A DNA stretch of 62,002 nt from assembly GCF_910579365.1 (NCBI RefSeq), contig NZ_CAJTUX010000008.1, positions 1 through 62,002 on the forward strand, written 5' to 3'. Under the pieces are notes generated by a model. That model was not told where the DNA came from, made no database searches, and saw only the letters and a list, made by a program, of their open reading frames with translations. Origin of the DNA: an uncultured Oscillibacter sp. (lineage in GTDB: Bacteria > Bacillota > Clostridia > Oscillospirales > Oscillospiraceae). Below are positions 8,246 to 15,213 of this stretch, one piece after another; positions within the stretch are counted from its first letter, which is position 1; each line of letters opens with the position of its first letter. The translations under genes and the position numbers were made by a program.

Positions 8246-9442
8246 TTACTTGATGTTGCCCAGATCGTTCACGGTGATGTTGGAAACGGCGGGCATGGCG
8301 GAGATGTCGTCGGACACGGTGATCTTTCCGTCGAACATATCCTTCACCAGGGCCTTGTAATTGTCCTGAGAGAAACCGTCGCCCCACTGGGTAGTATCCA
8401 TGGGCAGCAGGACGTAGTTGGCGGAGGGATCGTCGCCGGAGACCAGGCCCAGAGCCTCGGCCTTGCCGCCGTAGTTGCCGAAGTTGCCGGCAGCAACCTC
8501 ATCCAGCATGTGGTTGACCGTGGCGGCCAGGCCCTTCATGGCGGAGGTCAGGGTCACGCCCTCGCCGTAGGCGGCGTCCAGGGTGAAGCTCTGGTCCACG
8601 TCCACGCCGATGACCTTGGCGCCGGGGACCTTGGCGGCCGCCTCACCGGCGGAGGTGCAGATGCCGCCGCCGCAGGCGAAGATGGCCTGCACGCCCAGGT
8701 TCTGATACCAGTTGTCCGCGTAAGCGGTGATGTCGGGGTCGCCGAAGAACTGGTTGCCGTAGACATACTCCACCGTGGCGTCCACGCTCAGCTCGCCGGC
8801 AGCGGCGTCCACGCCCTGGACGAAGCCATAGCCAAAGCGCTGCACAGCGGGAACGGCCATGCCGCCCAGATAGCCCAGGTGGGTGTAGCCCAGCTTCACG
8901 GCGGCAACACCGGCCATGTAGCCCGCCAGCTCTTCCTTATACACAGCGCAGTAGACGTTGCTGGGAACGGCCATGCCGCCCAGGTCGCCCTCGCTGACGT
9001 CCAGAGCGATGAAGGTCAGCTCCGGATAGATGTCGGCCACCTGGGCGATGGTCTCGCCGAAGGCGAAGCCGGGCATGACGATGACGGTGTAGCCCTCGTC
9101 CGCAGCCTTCTCCACCATGGCCACACGCTCGGCGGTAGAGTCGCCGGCGGGCTTGTAGTAGGTGAAGTCCACGCCGTTGGCCTCGCTCCAAGCCTTACTG
9201 GCCTCGTAGGTGGTCTGGTTGAAGGACTGGTCGGTGATGTCGCCGTAGTCGGTGATCATGGCGACGCGGATGTCGCCGGCGCCTTCGTCGCCGCCGTTAT
9301 CGTCGGGCGTGGTGGCAGGCTCTTGCTGCTGACTATCGCCGGTGCTGCCGGAATCGTTGGAGCTGCCGGAGTCATTGCCGCCGCAGGCGGCCAGAGACAG
9401 CGCCATCGCCAATGTCAGCAAGATCGCAAATAACTTCTTCAT
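8246..9442 (-). CDS. nupN: BMP-family nucleoside-binding lipoprotein (NupN-like)
   Basis: A 398-residue substrate-binding protein. The N-terminus MKKLFAILL...LSLAAC is a lipoprotein signal with the lipid-bearing cysteine at residue 20, followed by a Gly/Ser/Asp/Gln-rich spacer. The body has BMP/TmpC family features (AMITDYGDITDQSFNQTTYE; FACGGGICTSA; GVDVDQSF). It would hold nucleosides outside the membrane for NupOPQ. The ATG at 9442 is preferred over a TTG three codons earlier because of the spacing to AAGG. It is flanked by its own promoter and a strong terminator, allowing more binding protein than transporter. Confidence 0.9.
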   Translation of the reverse strand: MKKLFAILLTLAMALSLAACGGNDSGSSNDSGSTGDSQQQEPATTPDDNGGDEGAGDIRVAMITDYGDITDQSFNQTTYEASKAWSEANGVDFTYYKPAGDSTAERVAMVEKAADEGYTVIVMPGFAFGETIAQVADIYPELTFIALDVSEGDLGGMAVPSNVYCAVYKEELAGYMAGVAAVKLGYTHLGYLGGMAVPAVQRFGYGFVQGVDAAAGELSVDATVEYVYGNQFFGDPDITAYADNWYQNLGVQAIFACGGGICTSAGEAAAKVPGAKVIGVDVDQSFTLDAAYGEGVTLTSAMKGLAATVNHMLDEVAAGNFGNYGGKAEALGLVSGDDPSANYVLLPMDTTQWGDGFSQDNYKALVKDMFDGKITVSDDISAMPAVSNITVNDLGNIK

Positions 9443-9511
9443 TGGAATCAACCTTCCTTACAGTATGTTCCTCCGGCTCCGGCCAGAGGTCGGCCTCTGC
9501 GGGCCAAGCCC

Positions 9512-9540
9512 ATTATATCAATTCTTTTCCTGAATTTCAA
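9512..9540 (-). promoter_or_regulatory. Sigma-A promoter for the BMP lipoprotein gene
   Basis: TTGAAA (9540-9535), a 17-nt spacer and TATAAT (9517-9512) on the minus strand, about 70 nt before the start codon. Confidence 0.85.
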
Positions 9541-9631
9541 CCGCTTTACAAAATGTTTTCCTTTTAGCCGGAATCCAAGGGCGATTCTCGTTCGTATTTC
9601 ACAAAAATTCCCGAAAGTCCCAGGCCGTCTC

Positions 9632-10348
9632 TCACGGTTTTGCCATCTTCACGGCGGTCTCCAGGGCAATCTCCATCATCTGGAACAAGGAGGACTGCCG
9701 CTCCTTCGGGGGCAGATTCTCCCCTGTCACCAGATTGTCCGTGACGGTGCAGATGGTCAGAGCCCGCTTCCCGGCCTCGGCGGCGTTCATATAGAGGCAC
9801 GCCGTCTCCATGTCGATGGCCAGGACCCCCATGGGGGCCCATTCCAGGCCGCTGCCATGTTTATAATAGAACACGTCGGAGCTGAGGATGTTCCCTACCG
9901 GGGGCTCCACCCCCCGCTCCCGGGCCGCCGCCACGGCTGTCTCCAGCAGCCGGAAGTCCGCAATGGGGGCGAAGGTCCCCGGCAGCTGGAAATGATGGGC
10001 GAAGTTGGAGTCCGTGCAGGCCCCCTGGGCGATCACCAGGTCCCGGAGCTTCAGCTTCTCGGACAGGGCCCCGGTGGTGCCCACGCGGATGATGTTGTCC
10101 ACGCCGTAAAAGTGAAAAAGCTCATGGGAATAAATGCCGATGCTGGGCATGCCCATGCCGGAGGCCATGGCGGACACCGGGACGCCCTTATATGTCCCGG
10201 TCCAGCCCTGGATGCCCCGGACGTTGTTCACCAGCCGGGCGTCCTGAAAAAAGGTCTCCGCGATGAACTTCGCCCGGAGGGGGTCGCCGGGCATCAGTAC
10301 CGTCCCGGCGAAGTCGCCCTGAGCCGCCTCATTGTGGGGCGTTCCCAT
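9632..10348 (-). CDS. deoD: Purine nucleoside phosphorylase, DeoD type
   Basis: 238 residues, the normal length for the hexameric DeoD class. It splits purine (deoxy)nucleosides with phosphate into base and (deoxy)ribose-1-phosphate. Visible family motifs are the start TPHNEAAQGDFAGTVLMPGDPLRAK, NNVRGIQGWTGTYKG, RVGTTGAL and the nucleoside-binding AIDMETACLY, with the catalytic Asp in TVTDN. It begins 2 nt before the stop of deoC (TGACATG) and so is coupled to it. No clear terminator follows before the lipoprotein promoter. Confidence 0.93.
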   Translation of the reverse strand: MGTPHNEAAQGDFAGTVLMPGDPLRAKFIAETFFQDARLVNNVRGIQGWTGTYKGVPVSAMASGMGMPSIGIYSHELFHFYGVDNIIRVGTTGALSEKLKLRDLVIAQGACTDSNFAHHFQLPGTFAPIADFRLLETAVAAARERGVEPPVGNILSSDVFYYKHGSGLEWAPMGVLAIDMETACLYMNAAEAGKRALTICTVTDNLVTGENLPPKERQSSLFQMMEIALETAVKMAKP

Positions 10349-10349
10349 G

Positions 10350-11006
10350 TCAGCCCTCCATAGCCTTCACAGCCTTGACAATCCGGCTGGTGCCCAGGCG
10401 GGAGGCGCCCAGGCGGATGAAGTCCTCCGCGTCCTTCAGGTCGGCGATGCCGCCGGCGGCCTTGATCTTCACGTTGGGGCCCACGTGCTTAGCGAAGAGG
10501 GCCACATCCTCCCGGGTGGCTCCGCCGCCGCCGAAGCCGGTGGAGGTCTTGATATACTCCGCGCCGGAGGCGGTGACAATCTCGCACATCTTGACCTTCT
10601 CCTCGCCGGTGAGCAGGCAGCACTCGATGATGACCTTCAGCAGCTTGCCCTTGCAGGCGGCCTTGATGGCCTTAATCTCCTCCAGCAGCGCGTCCCATTT
10701 CTTGTCCTTCACCCAGCCGATATTGATGACCATGTCCACTTCCTCCGCGCCGTTGTCCACGGCGTCCGTGGCCATGAAGCACTTGGCGGCGGTGGTGTCA
10801 TAGCCGTTGGGGAAACCGATGACGGTGCAGATGGCCAGCTTGCCTTCCACATACTCCGCCGCCTGCTTGACATAGCTGGCGGGGATGCAGACGCTGGCGC
10901 ACGCGTATTTCATACCGTCGTCACAGATAGCCTTGATCTCCTCCCAGGTGGCTCCCTGGGCCAAAAGGGTATGGTCGCACTTTCCAAGAATTTCTTTCAG
11001 TTCCAT
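10350..11006 (-). CDS. deoC: Deoxyribose-phosphate aldolase
   Basis: 218 residues. It converts 2-deoxyribose-5-phosphate to glyceraldehyde-3-phosphate and acetaldehyde, ending deoxynucleoside breakdown. The Schiff-base lysine is K153 in EYIKTSTGFGGGGAT, the proton-relay lysine K182 in VKIKAAGG, and Asp91 lies in EVDMVINIG. It is first in a deoC-deoD operon with a sigma-A promoter and AAAGGAG ribosome site. No deoB is seen, so phosphopentomutase must be elsewhere. Confidence 0.94.
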   Translation of the reverse strand: MELKEILGKCDHTLLAQGATWEEIKAICDDGMKYACASVCIPASYVKQAAEYVEGKLAICTVIGFPNGYDTTAAKCFMATDAVDNGAEEVDMVINIGWVKDKKWDALLEEIKAIKAACKGKLLKVIIECCLLTGEEKVKMCEIVTASGAEYIKTSTGFGGGGATREDVALFAKHVGPNVKIKAAGGIADLKDAEDFIRLGASRLGTSRIVKAVKAMEG

Positions 11007-11071
11007 TTCAGCACACTCCTTTATTATAAATTTGATTTACTTCCGCTGCGCGGGAAAGGTCTACCATTATA

Positions 11072-11100
11072 ATTATAGCAGAGTTTTCCCATTCTGTCCA
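11072..11100 (-). promoter_or_regulatory. Sigma-A promoter for deoC-deoD
   Basis: TGGACA (11100-11095), a 17-nt spacer and TATAAT (11077-11072) on the minus strand, about 65 nt before deoC. Confidence 0.8.
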
Positions 11101-11214
11101 GTACGGCGCTTACAGGAGCGCTTCTTGCCGCGCATTTTATTTTCCCCAGGGTTTTCCAGGGACAAAGGCTCTGCCCGCGTCCGCTCTCCTGGGAATGCCG
11201 GCCTTTCGGGGAAC

Positions 11215-11236
11215 GGGGCGGGATAGAGTCCGCCCC
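11215..11236. repeat. Small GC-rich inverted repeat
   Basis: GGGGCGG and CCGCCCC flank an 8-nt loop just before the protease promoter. Its form, with the following TAC, recalls dispersed intergenic palindromes of Clostridia genomes, but only one copy is in this window. Confidence 0.35.
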
Positions 11237-11239
11237 TAC

Positions 11240-11268
11240 TTGCAAAGCCGGTTCCGCCGTGCTAAAAT
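11240..11268 (+). promoter_or_regulatory. Sigma-A promoter for the secreted protease
   Basis: TTGCAA (11240-11245), a 17-nt spacer and TAAAAT (11263-11268), 30 nt before the start codon. Confidence 0.75.
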
Positions 11269-11298
11269 GGGACGAAGATTTGATACGGAGGCTCACCC

Positions 11299-12513
11299 AT
11301 GAAAAAACGACTGCTTTCCCTTCTCTGCGCCTTGGCTCTGCTTCTGGGCGCGCTTCCCTCCGCCGCCGCTCTGGAGGGGGAATCCCGCCGGGCGGCGGAG
11401 ACCCTGACCGCCCTCCACGTGCTGCCGGACAGCTCGAAGGGGCTGGACCAGCCCATCACCCGGGAGGAGGCGGCAACGCTGCTGATTCGCTTTTCCGGCT
11501 CCAACGCCGCCGGTTCCGCCGCCCTCAGCGCCGTCAAGACCCGGGGCCTGCTGAGCCGCACCGTCCCCCAGGACGGAGAAATCTCGGCGGAGGAGTTCTG
11601 CGCCGCCCTGCTGCGCCTGCTGGGCTACCTCTCCGCAGACGCGCCGGAGGCGGGGGCGGCGGTCTACGCCCGGCGCATCGGCCTCACCGCCCAGGACTAT
11701 GAGGGGGCCCTCACCCGGGGCAAGGCTCTCCAGATTCTCCGGGACGCCCTGACCTTCCCCGACGAGGAGGGCGTCACCTCCGCGGAGCGGCTGGTGGAAG
11801 CGGGCCTCTGCACCCGGGCGGAGGCAGAGGCGGAGGGACTCTTCGCCCAGGAGCTCACCGCCCGGCAGATCGTGGACCGGCACATGTCCGCCGTCTTCCG
11901 GCTGGATACCTATTATTCCGAGGACCATTATCAGAAGGGCCGCATTGACAACGGCGGCAGCGGCTTCTTCGTCTCCCGGGACGGCTTGGCCGTCACCAAC
12001 TACCACACCATTCAAAACGTGGTGGAGGCCACCGTCACCCTGATTACCGGGGAGACCTACCGGGTGGAGCGGGTGGTTTTCTGCGACCCCGGTGCGGACC
12101 TGGCTCTGCTGCGGATCTCCAACATCTCCACGGACAAGGTCCCCACGCCCTTTTTCTCCTACCTGAAAATCGCGGAGGAACCGGAGCTCCGTCCTGGCGA
12201 CCGGGTCTATACCCTGGGGGCTCCCCTGGGCATCTCCCTGACGGTCAGCGAGGGCATCATCAGCGCCGTCAACCACCAGACGAACCACTTCACCACTCCC
12301 TGCGTCATCAACACCGCCGACATCTCCCCCGGCAGCAGCGGCGGCGCGCTGCTGAACGTCTATGGCCACGCGGCCGGTATCACCACCGCCGCCTATACAG
12401 GAGGCAACAATCTCTATCTCTCCGTCCCCCTGACCCCGATTCTGGAGGCGGACTGGACCGCGCCCGGGCTGCCGCTGTCCTCAGTGGCGGCGGTTATGGA
12501 GGCGGCGGGCTGA
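11299..12513 (+). CDS. Secreted trypsin-like (HtrA-type) serine protease
   Basis: 404 residues with a signal peptide (MKKRLLSLLCALALLLGALPSAAA is the shape; residues 1-24). Residues about 30-165 resemble divergent SLH modules (helical units with TREEAATLLIRF), which may attach it to the wall. Residues 190-395 are a trypsin/HtrA fold with His236 (TNYHTI), Asp267 (GADLALL) and Ser347 (PGSSGGAL), so it should be active. No PDZ domain follows. Likely roles are envelope protein quality control or surface processing. It is monocistronic with its own promoter. Confidence 0.83.
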   Translation: MKKRLLSLLCALALLLGALPSAAALEGESRRAAETLTALHVLPDSSKGLDQPITREEAATLLIRFSGSNAAGSAALSAVKTRGLLSRTVPQDGEISAEEFCAALLRLLGYLSADAPEAGAAVYARRIGLTAQDYEGALTRGKALQILRDALTFPDEEGVTSAERLVEAGLCTRAEAEAEGLFAQELTARQIVDRHMSAVFRLDTYYSEDHYQKGRIDNGGSGFFVSRDGLAVTNYHTIQNVVEATVTLITGETYRVERVVFCDPGADLALLRISNISTDKVPTPFFSYLKIAEEPELRPGDRVYTLGAPLGISLTVSEGIISAVNHQTNHFTTPCVINTADISPGSSGGALLNVYGHAAGITTAAYTGGNNLYLSVPLTPILEADWTAPGLPLSSVAAVMEAAG

Positions 12514-12554
12514 TGGGGCGGCGGAATTCCCCGCTGTATTTTCTCGAATAGTAC

Positions 12555-12583
12555 TTGAAAACCGAGAAAACCTGTGGTAATAT
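12555..12583 (+). promoter_or_regulatory. Sigma-A promoter for secG
   Basis: TTGAAA (12555-12560), a 17-nt spacer and TAATAT (12578-12583). Confidence 0.75.
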
Positions 12584-12640
12584 AAAAAATTGTCAAATAC
12601 GCTTCACGCGCTGCGTGATTTCATCTGGAGGTTGAACGTT

Positions 12641-12871
12641 TTGAAAATTGCCATCACCATTTTGCAGCTCCTCTGCGGCCTGGGCATCATCCTGATCGTG
12701 CTGTTCCAGTCCGGCAAGAGCGCCGGACTCTCCGGCGCCATCGGCGGCGTGGCCGACTCCTTCCTCGCCAAAAACAAGGCCAAGACCATGGACGCCAAGC
12801 TCGCCCGGGCCACCAAGTGGATCGGCGCGCTGTTCCTGATTTTGACCCTGGTCCTGCTGATTCTCGGCTGA
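12641..12871 (+). CDS. secG: Preprotein translocase subunit SecG
   Basis: 76 residues, the normal SecG length, with two membrane helices around the conserved LIVLFQSGKSAGLSGAIGG loop. SecG assists SecYE in protein export. The TTG at 12641 is chosen because GGAGG ends 9 nt before it; a second in-frame TTG at 12632 abuts the ribosome site and is unlikely. In many Firmicutes secG precedes rnr and smpB; here lexA follows instead, after a terminator. Confidence 0.88.
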   Translation: MKIAITILQLLCGLGIILIVLFQSGKSAGLSGAIGGVADSFLAKNKAKTMDAKLARATKWIGALFLILTLVLLILG

Positions 12872-12883
12872 GCAAGTGAAGAC

Positions 12884-12918
12884 CGCCTCTCAGGGCTCTC
12901 CCTGGGGGGCGATTTTTT
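12884..12918 (+). terminator. Terminator after secG
   Basis: A 12-bp stem with two G-U pairs, CGCCTCTCAGGG with CCCTGGGGGGCG, followed by ATTTTTT. Confidence 0.8.
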
Positions 12919-12931
12919 CGAAAAAAGTTCA

Positions 12932-12943
12932 GAACAAATGTTT
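12932..12943. promoter_or_regulatory. LexA (SOS) box before lexA
   Basis: GAAC-AAAT-GTTT differs at one position from the Firmicutes LexA half-site pattern GAACN4GTTC. It overlaps the -35 of the lexA promoter, the position expected for autorepression. Confidence 0.7.
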
Positions 12944-12970
12944 GCTTTTTTGTTTTCGATGTGTTATAAT
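12942..12970 (+). promoter_or_regulatory. Sigma-A promoter for lexA
   Basis: TTGCTT (12942-12947), a 17-nt spacer and TATAAT (12965-12970); the -35 is covered by the LexA box. Confidence 0.75.
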
Positions 12971-13016
12971 AGAAAAAATATTTTTACCCTTTCATCGTGC
13001 GCTCAGGAGGTTTGCT

Positions 13017-13607
13017 ATGGTAAAGCTCACTCACATGCAGCAGAGAGTTTACGACTACATCGTCTCCTGCATCCAAACCCAGGGCTATCCTCCCTCTGTT
13101 CGGGAGATCGGCGACGAGGTGGGACTGAAGTCTCCTTCTACCGTTCACTTCCATCTCAAGCACCTGGAGGAGGCGGGCGTCATTATCAAAGGGGCCGGAA
13201 AGGGCCGTGCCATCGCCCTAACGGAGCCTCCCGCGCCGAAAAACCAGGTGCCCATCCTGGGCAGCGTGGCCGCCGGCAGTCCTATCCTGGCGGAGGAGTG
13301 CATTGAGGACTATTTGACCTTTGACGCCGGGGGCCGGGAGGGGGAGCATTTCGCCCTGCGGGTCCGGGGCGAGTCCATGATCAACGCCGGCATCCTTCCC
13401 GGCGACCTGGTGGTGGTCCACAGCCAGCCCACCGCCCACCATGGCGAGATTGTGGTGGCCCTGCTGGAGGATGAAGCCACGGTAAAGCGCCTCTCCCTCC
13501 GGGATGGGCAGGTCTGGCTCATGCCGGAGAATGAACTCTACTCCCCCATCGACGGGACCTATGCCAGAATCCTGGGAAAGGTCACCGCCGTGATCCGGCA
13601 TTATTAA
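13017..13607 (+). CDS. lexA: SOS repressor LexA
   Basis: A 196-residue repressor-protease. Residues 1-70 are the winged helix-turn-helix (PPSVREIGDEVGLKSPSTVHFHLKHLE). The self-cleavage bond is Ala86-Gly87 in VAAGSP, with Ser120 (RGESM) and Lys157 (ATVKRL) as the catalytic dyad. RecA filaments formed after DNA damage trigger cleavage and induce SOS genes. The ATG at 13017 follows AGGAGG; a longer open frame begins upstream of the promoter and is not used. The LexA box in its promoter indicates autoregulation. Confidence 0.95.
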   Translation: MVKLTHMQQRVYDYIVSCIQTQGYPPSVREIGDEVGLKSPSTVHFHLKHLEEAGVIIKGAGKGRAIALTEPPAPKNQVPILGSVAAGSPILAEECIEDYLTFDAGGREGEHFALRVRGESMINAGILPGDLVVVHSQPTAHHGEIVVALLEDEATVKRLSLRDGQVWLMPENELYSPIDGTYARILGKVTAVIRHY

Positions 13608-13622
13608 CATCAGATGGCAAAA

Positions 13623-13653
13623 CGGCGGCAGGGCGCTTCGCGCTCTGCCGCCG
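13623..13653. terminator. Bidirectional terminator between lexA and the late flagellar operon
   Basis: A 14-bp stem with one G-U pair, CGGCGGCAGGGCGC with GCGCTCTGCCGCCG, loop TTC. CTTCTTT follows on the plus strand and TTTTG on the minus strand. Confidence 0.88.
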
Positions 13654-13671
13654 CTTCTTTCTCAGGCATAC

Positions 13672-13845
13672 TCAAGCATACGTATCAATATACTCGCCCA
13701 GGCCGGGGGTGGGAGGAAGCATTTCCAGCTCTCCCATCGCCTGCTGCTCCATGTCCGACATGGTCTGCTTCTGAAGAGACATGGCATACTGCGTGGCCAG
13801 CCGCGCAGAGCTGATCTGCATGGAGGCGAGAGCGACTTCATTCAT
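13672..13845 (-). CDS. Small YjfB-like putative motility protein
   Basis: A 57-residue protein, MNEVALASMQISSARLATQ onward, ending GLGEYIDTYA. It resembles the YjfB family of small putative motility proteins (Ser/Met/Ala-rich amphipathic N-terminal helix, about 60 residues). Function is unknown. The ATG overlaps the csrA stop in an ATGA, and AAAGGAG lies upstream, so it is the last gene of the flgM-csrA operon and is probably co-translated with csrA. Confidence 0.72.
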   Translation of the reverse strand: MNEVALASMQISSARLATQYAMSLQKQTMSDMEQQAMGELEMLPPTPGLGEYIDTYA

Positions 13846-14105
13846 GGTTTTTCTTCTCCTTTCTGCTTGTTTTTGTCCGAGGGAAGAGCGCCCAGCAGCC
13901 CCAGCAGCTCGGCAGGGGCCGCCTCTTCCACAGCGGAGTCCCGGTTGGCCGCCGTGGCGTCCAAAAGCTCGCTGCGGAGGATGGAAATCTCTTGGGGCGC
14001 GGAAATGGCCAGTCGGACCCGTCCCCCCTCAATGGACACCACGGAGATGGAGATATTCTCCCCAATCACCAGGGACTCACCGGGTTTGCGCTGCAAAATC
14101 AGCAA
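13842..14105 (-). CDS. csrA: Translational regulator CsrA
   Basis: An 87-residue RNA-binding protein starting MLILQRKPGESLVIGENI. The dimeric beta-sheet core (residues 1-48) is intact, including the C-terminal VRLAISAP part and the RNA-contacting first strand. It has about 25 more residues than the usual 61-75, an Ala/Glu/Lys-rich tail. The start is TTG, 7 nt inside the end of fliW and after AGGAGG. In Firmicutes CsrA blocks translation of flagellin mRNA and is held off by FliW; a fitting site is present in the flagellin leader at 122-140. Confidence 0.95.
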   Translation of the reverse strand: MLILQRKPGESLVIGENISISVVSIEGGRVRLAISAPQEISILRSELLDATAANRDSAVEEAAPAELLGLLGALPSDKNKQKGEEKP

Positions 14106-14560
14106 GATGCGTCCTCCTCCCCGCGGCCAAACTCCGCCAGGGGGTGCCGCATTTCATACCGGCCCATAATCACCTGCCGGGCCTGCCGGGTCTCCGGATG
14201 GATGACCAAGGGGCACTTCAGGTTTACCGTACTTTCCGACACGGGGTTTTTCAGCGCGCACATCACATAGAACCCCAGCTCCCCCGCGTCCTTCACACCG
14301 AACTGCCGCAGCTCCGCCTCCTCCAGCACCGGCGCGTAGTCCGGCAGAAAGGAGAAGGGGTCCAGCACCACAAAGGCCAGGGCCGGGGTTGTCATGCTCT
14401 GAAGGCACAGCATGCTGCCGCCGCTTCCGTCAAACGGCATCAGGAGGAAGTCATGCTCCTCCTCAAAGCCGAATAGGCCGGCGGGAAAGCAAATCGCGTC
14501 CTTGGCCTCGCACTCGATCTCTCCGAAGTACTTGGTCTCCAGCTTTAAAATCTCTGTCAT
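14099..14560 (-). CDS. fliW: Flagellar assembly factor FliW
   Basis: A 153-residue FliW with the family hallmarks YFGEIECEAKDAICFPAGLFGFEE and LVIHPETRQARQVIM. FliW binds CsrA allosterically and frees flagellin mRNA; flagellin in turn sequesters FliW until it is exported, making a homeostatic loop. The gene overlaps DUF6470 by 4 nt and csrA by 7 nt, so the antagonist and regulator should be made in fixed ratio. Confidence 0.95.
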   Translation of the reverse strand: MTEILKLETKYFGEIECEAKDAICFPAGLFGFEEEHDFLLMPFDGSGGSMLCLQSMTTPALAFVVLDPFSFLPDYAPVLEEAELRQFGVKDAGELGFYVMCALKNPVSESTVNLKCPLVIHPETRQARQVIMGRYEMRHPLAEFGRGEEDASC

Positions 14561-15165
14561 GCCTTCACATCCACCGGCTCGTAATCGGGATCGGCAGAGG
14601 GGGGCACGTACAGCGGCCCGCCGATATACTTGATGATAATCTCCGGCTTCTGCTTTACGGAAATCTCAATGTCGCCGGGGATGAACTCGAACTCGGTCTT
14701 GTTGACCCGCCAGTCGAAGTTCAGCTTATCCATCTCATAGCGGATGTTCAGCTCGCCGGGGTCCCAATCAATCTCCGGGCCCACGGAGGGCATGAAATCC
14801 ATGGCGGGCTGACTGTACATCTCCTGGCTGATGGCCGTTTTGGCAAGCCGGGACTGCACATCCTCGCCGATCTGGGCTTTCAAATACAGTTCTCCTTCCT
14901 GGGCAAGGGCGGCAGTGGCGCTGTACGCAGCCTGCTGGCCTTTCTGGGCGCTCTGCTCGATGCTGCGGACAGCAGTGGGAACGATGGACTGGCGCATCTC
15001 AAATGTGTCCACATTCAGCTGAATGGGCCGGCTCTTGATACTCAGTCCCTTTTTGTCCCGGGAGATCTCCAGCTCCGCCGTGCCGCGGGTATACTGCAGC
15101 TGGGCCCGGGACGTCCGCATCTCAATTTCGATGGGCACTCTGGTAATCTCAAGCAGCTGTTCCAT
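14557..15165 (-). CDS. DUF6470 family protein (YviE-like)
   Basis: A 202-residue protein between flgL and fliW, the place occupied by YviE in Bacillus. The start LLEITRVPIEIEMRTSRAQLQY and the C-terminal beta-rich part (EIDWDPGELNIRYEMDKLNFDW) fit DUF6470. No enzymatic motif or membrane segment is visible. Its role in flagella is not known. In-frame stops just before the ATG fix the start region. Confidence 0.8.
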   Translation of the reverse strand: MEQLLEITRVPIEIEMRTSRAQLQYTRGTAELEISRDKKGLSIKSRPIQLNVDTFEMRQSIVPTAVRSIEQSAQKGQQAAYSATAALAQEGELYLKAQIGEDVQSRLAKTAISQEMYSQPAMDFMPSVGPEIDWDPGELNIRYEMDKLNFDWRVNKTEFEFIPGDIEISVKQKPEIIIKYIGGPLYVPPSADPDYEPVDVKA

Positions 15166-15213
15166 AGATCAATGGCGCACTCCTTTCTCTACTTATAATC
15201 TCTTATAATCTCC

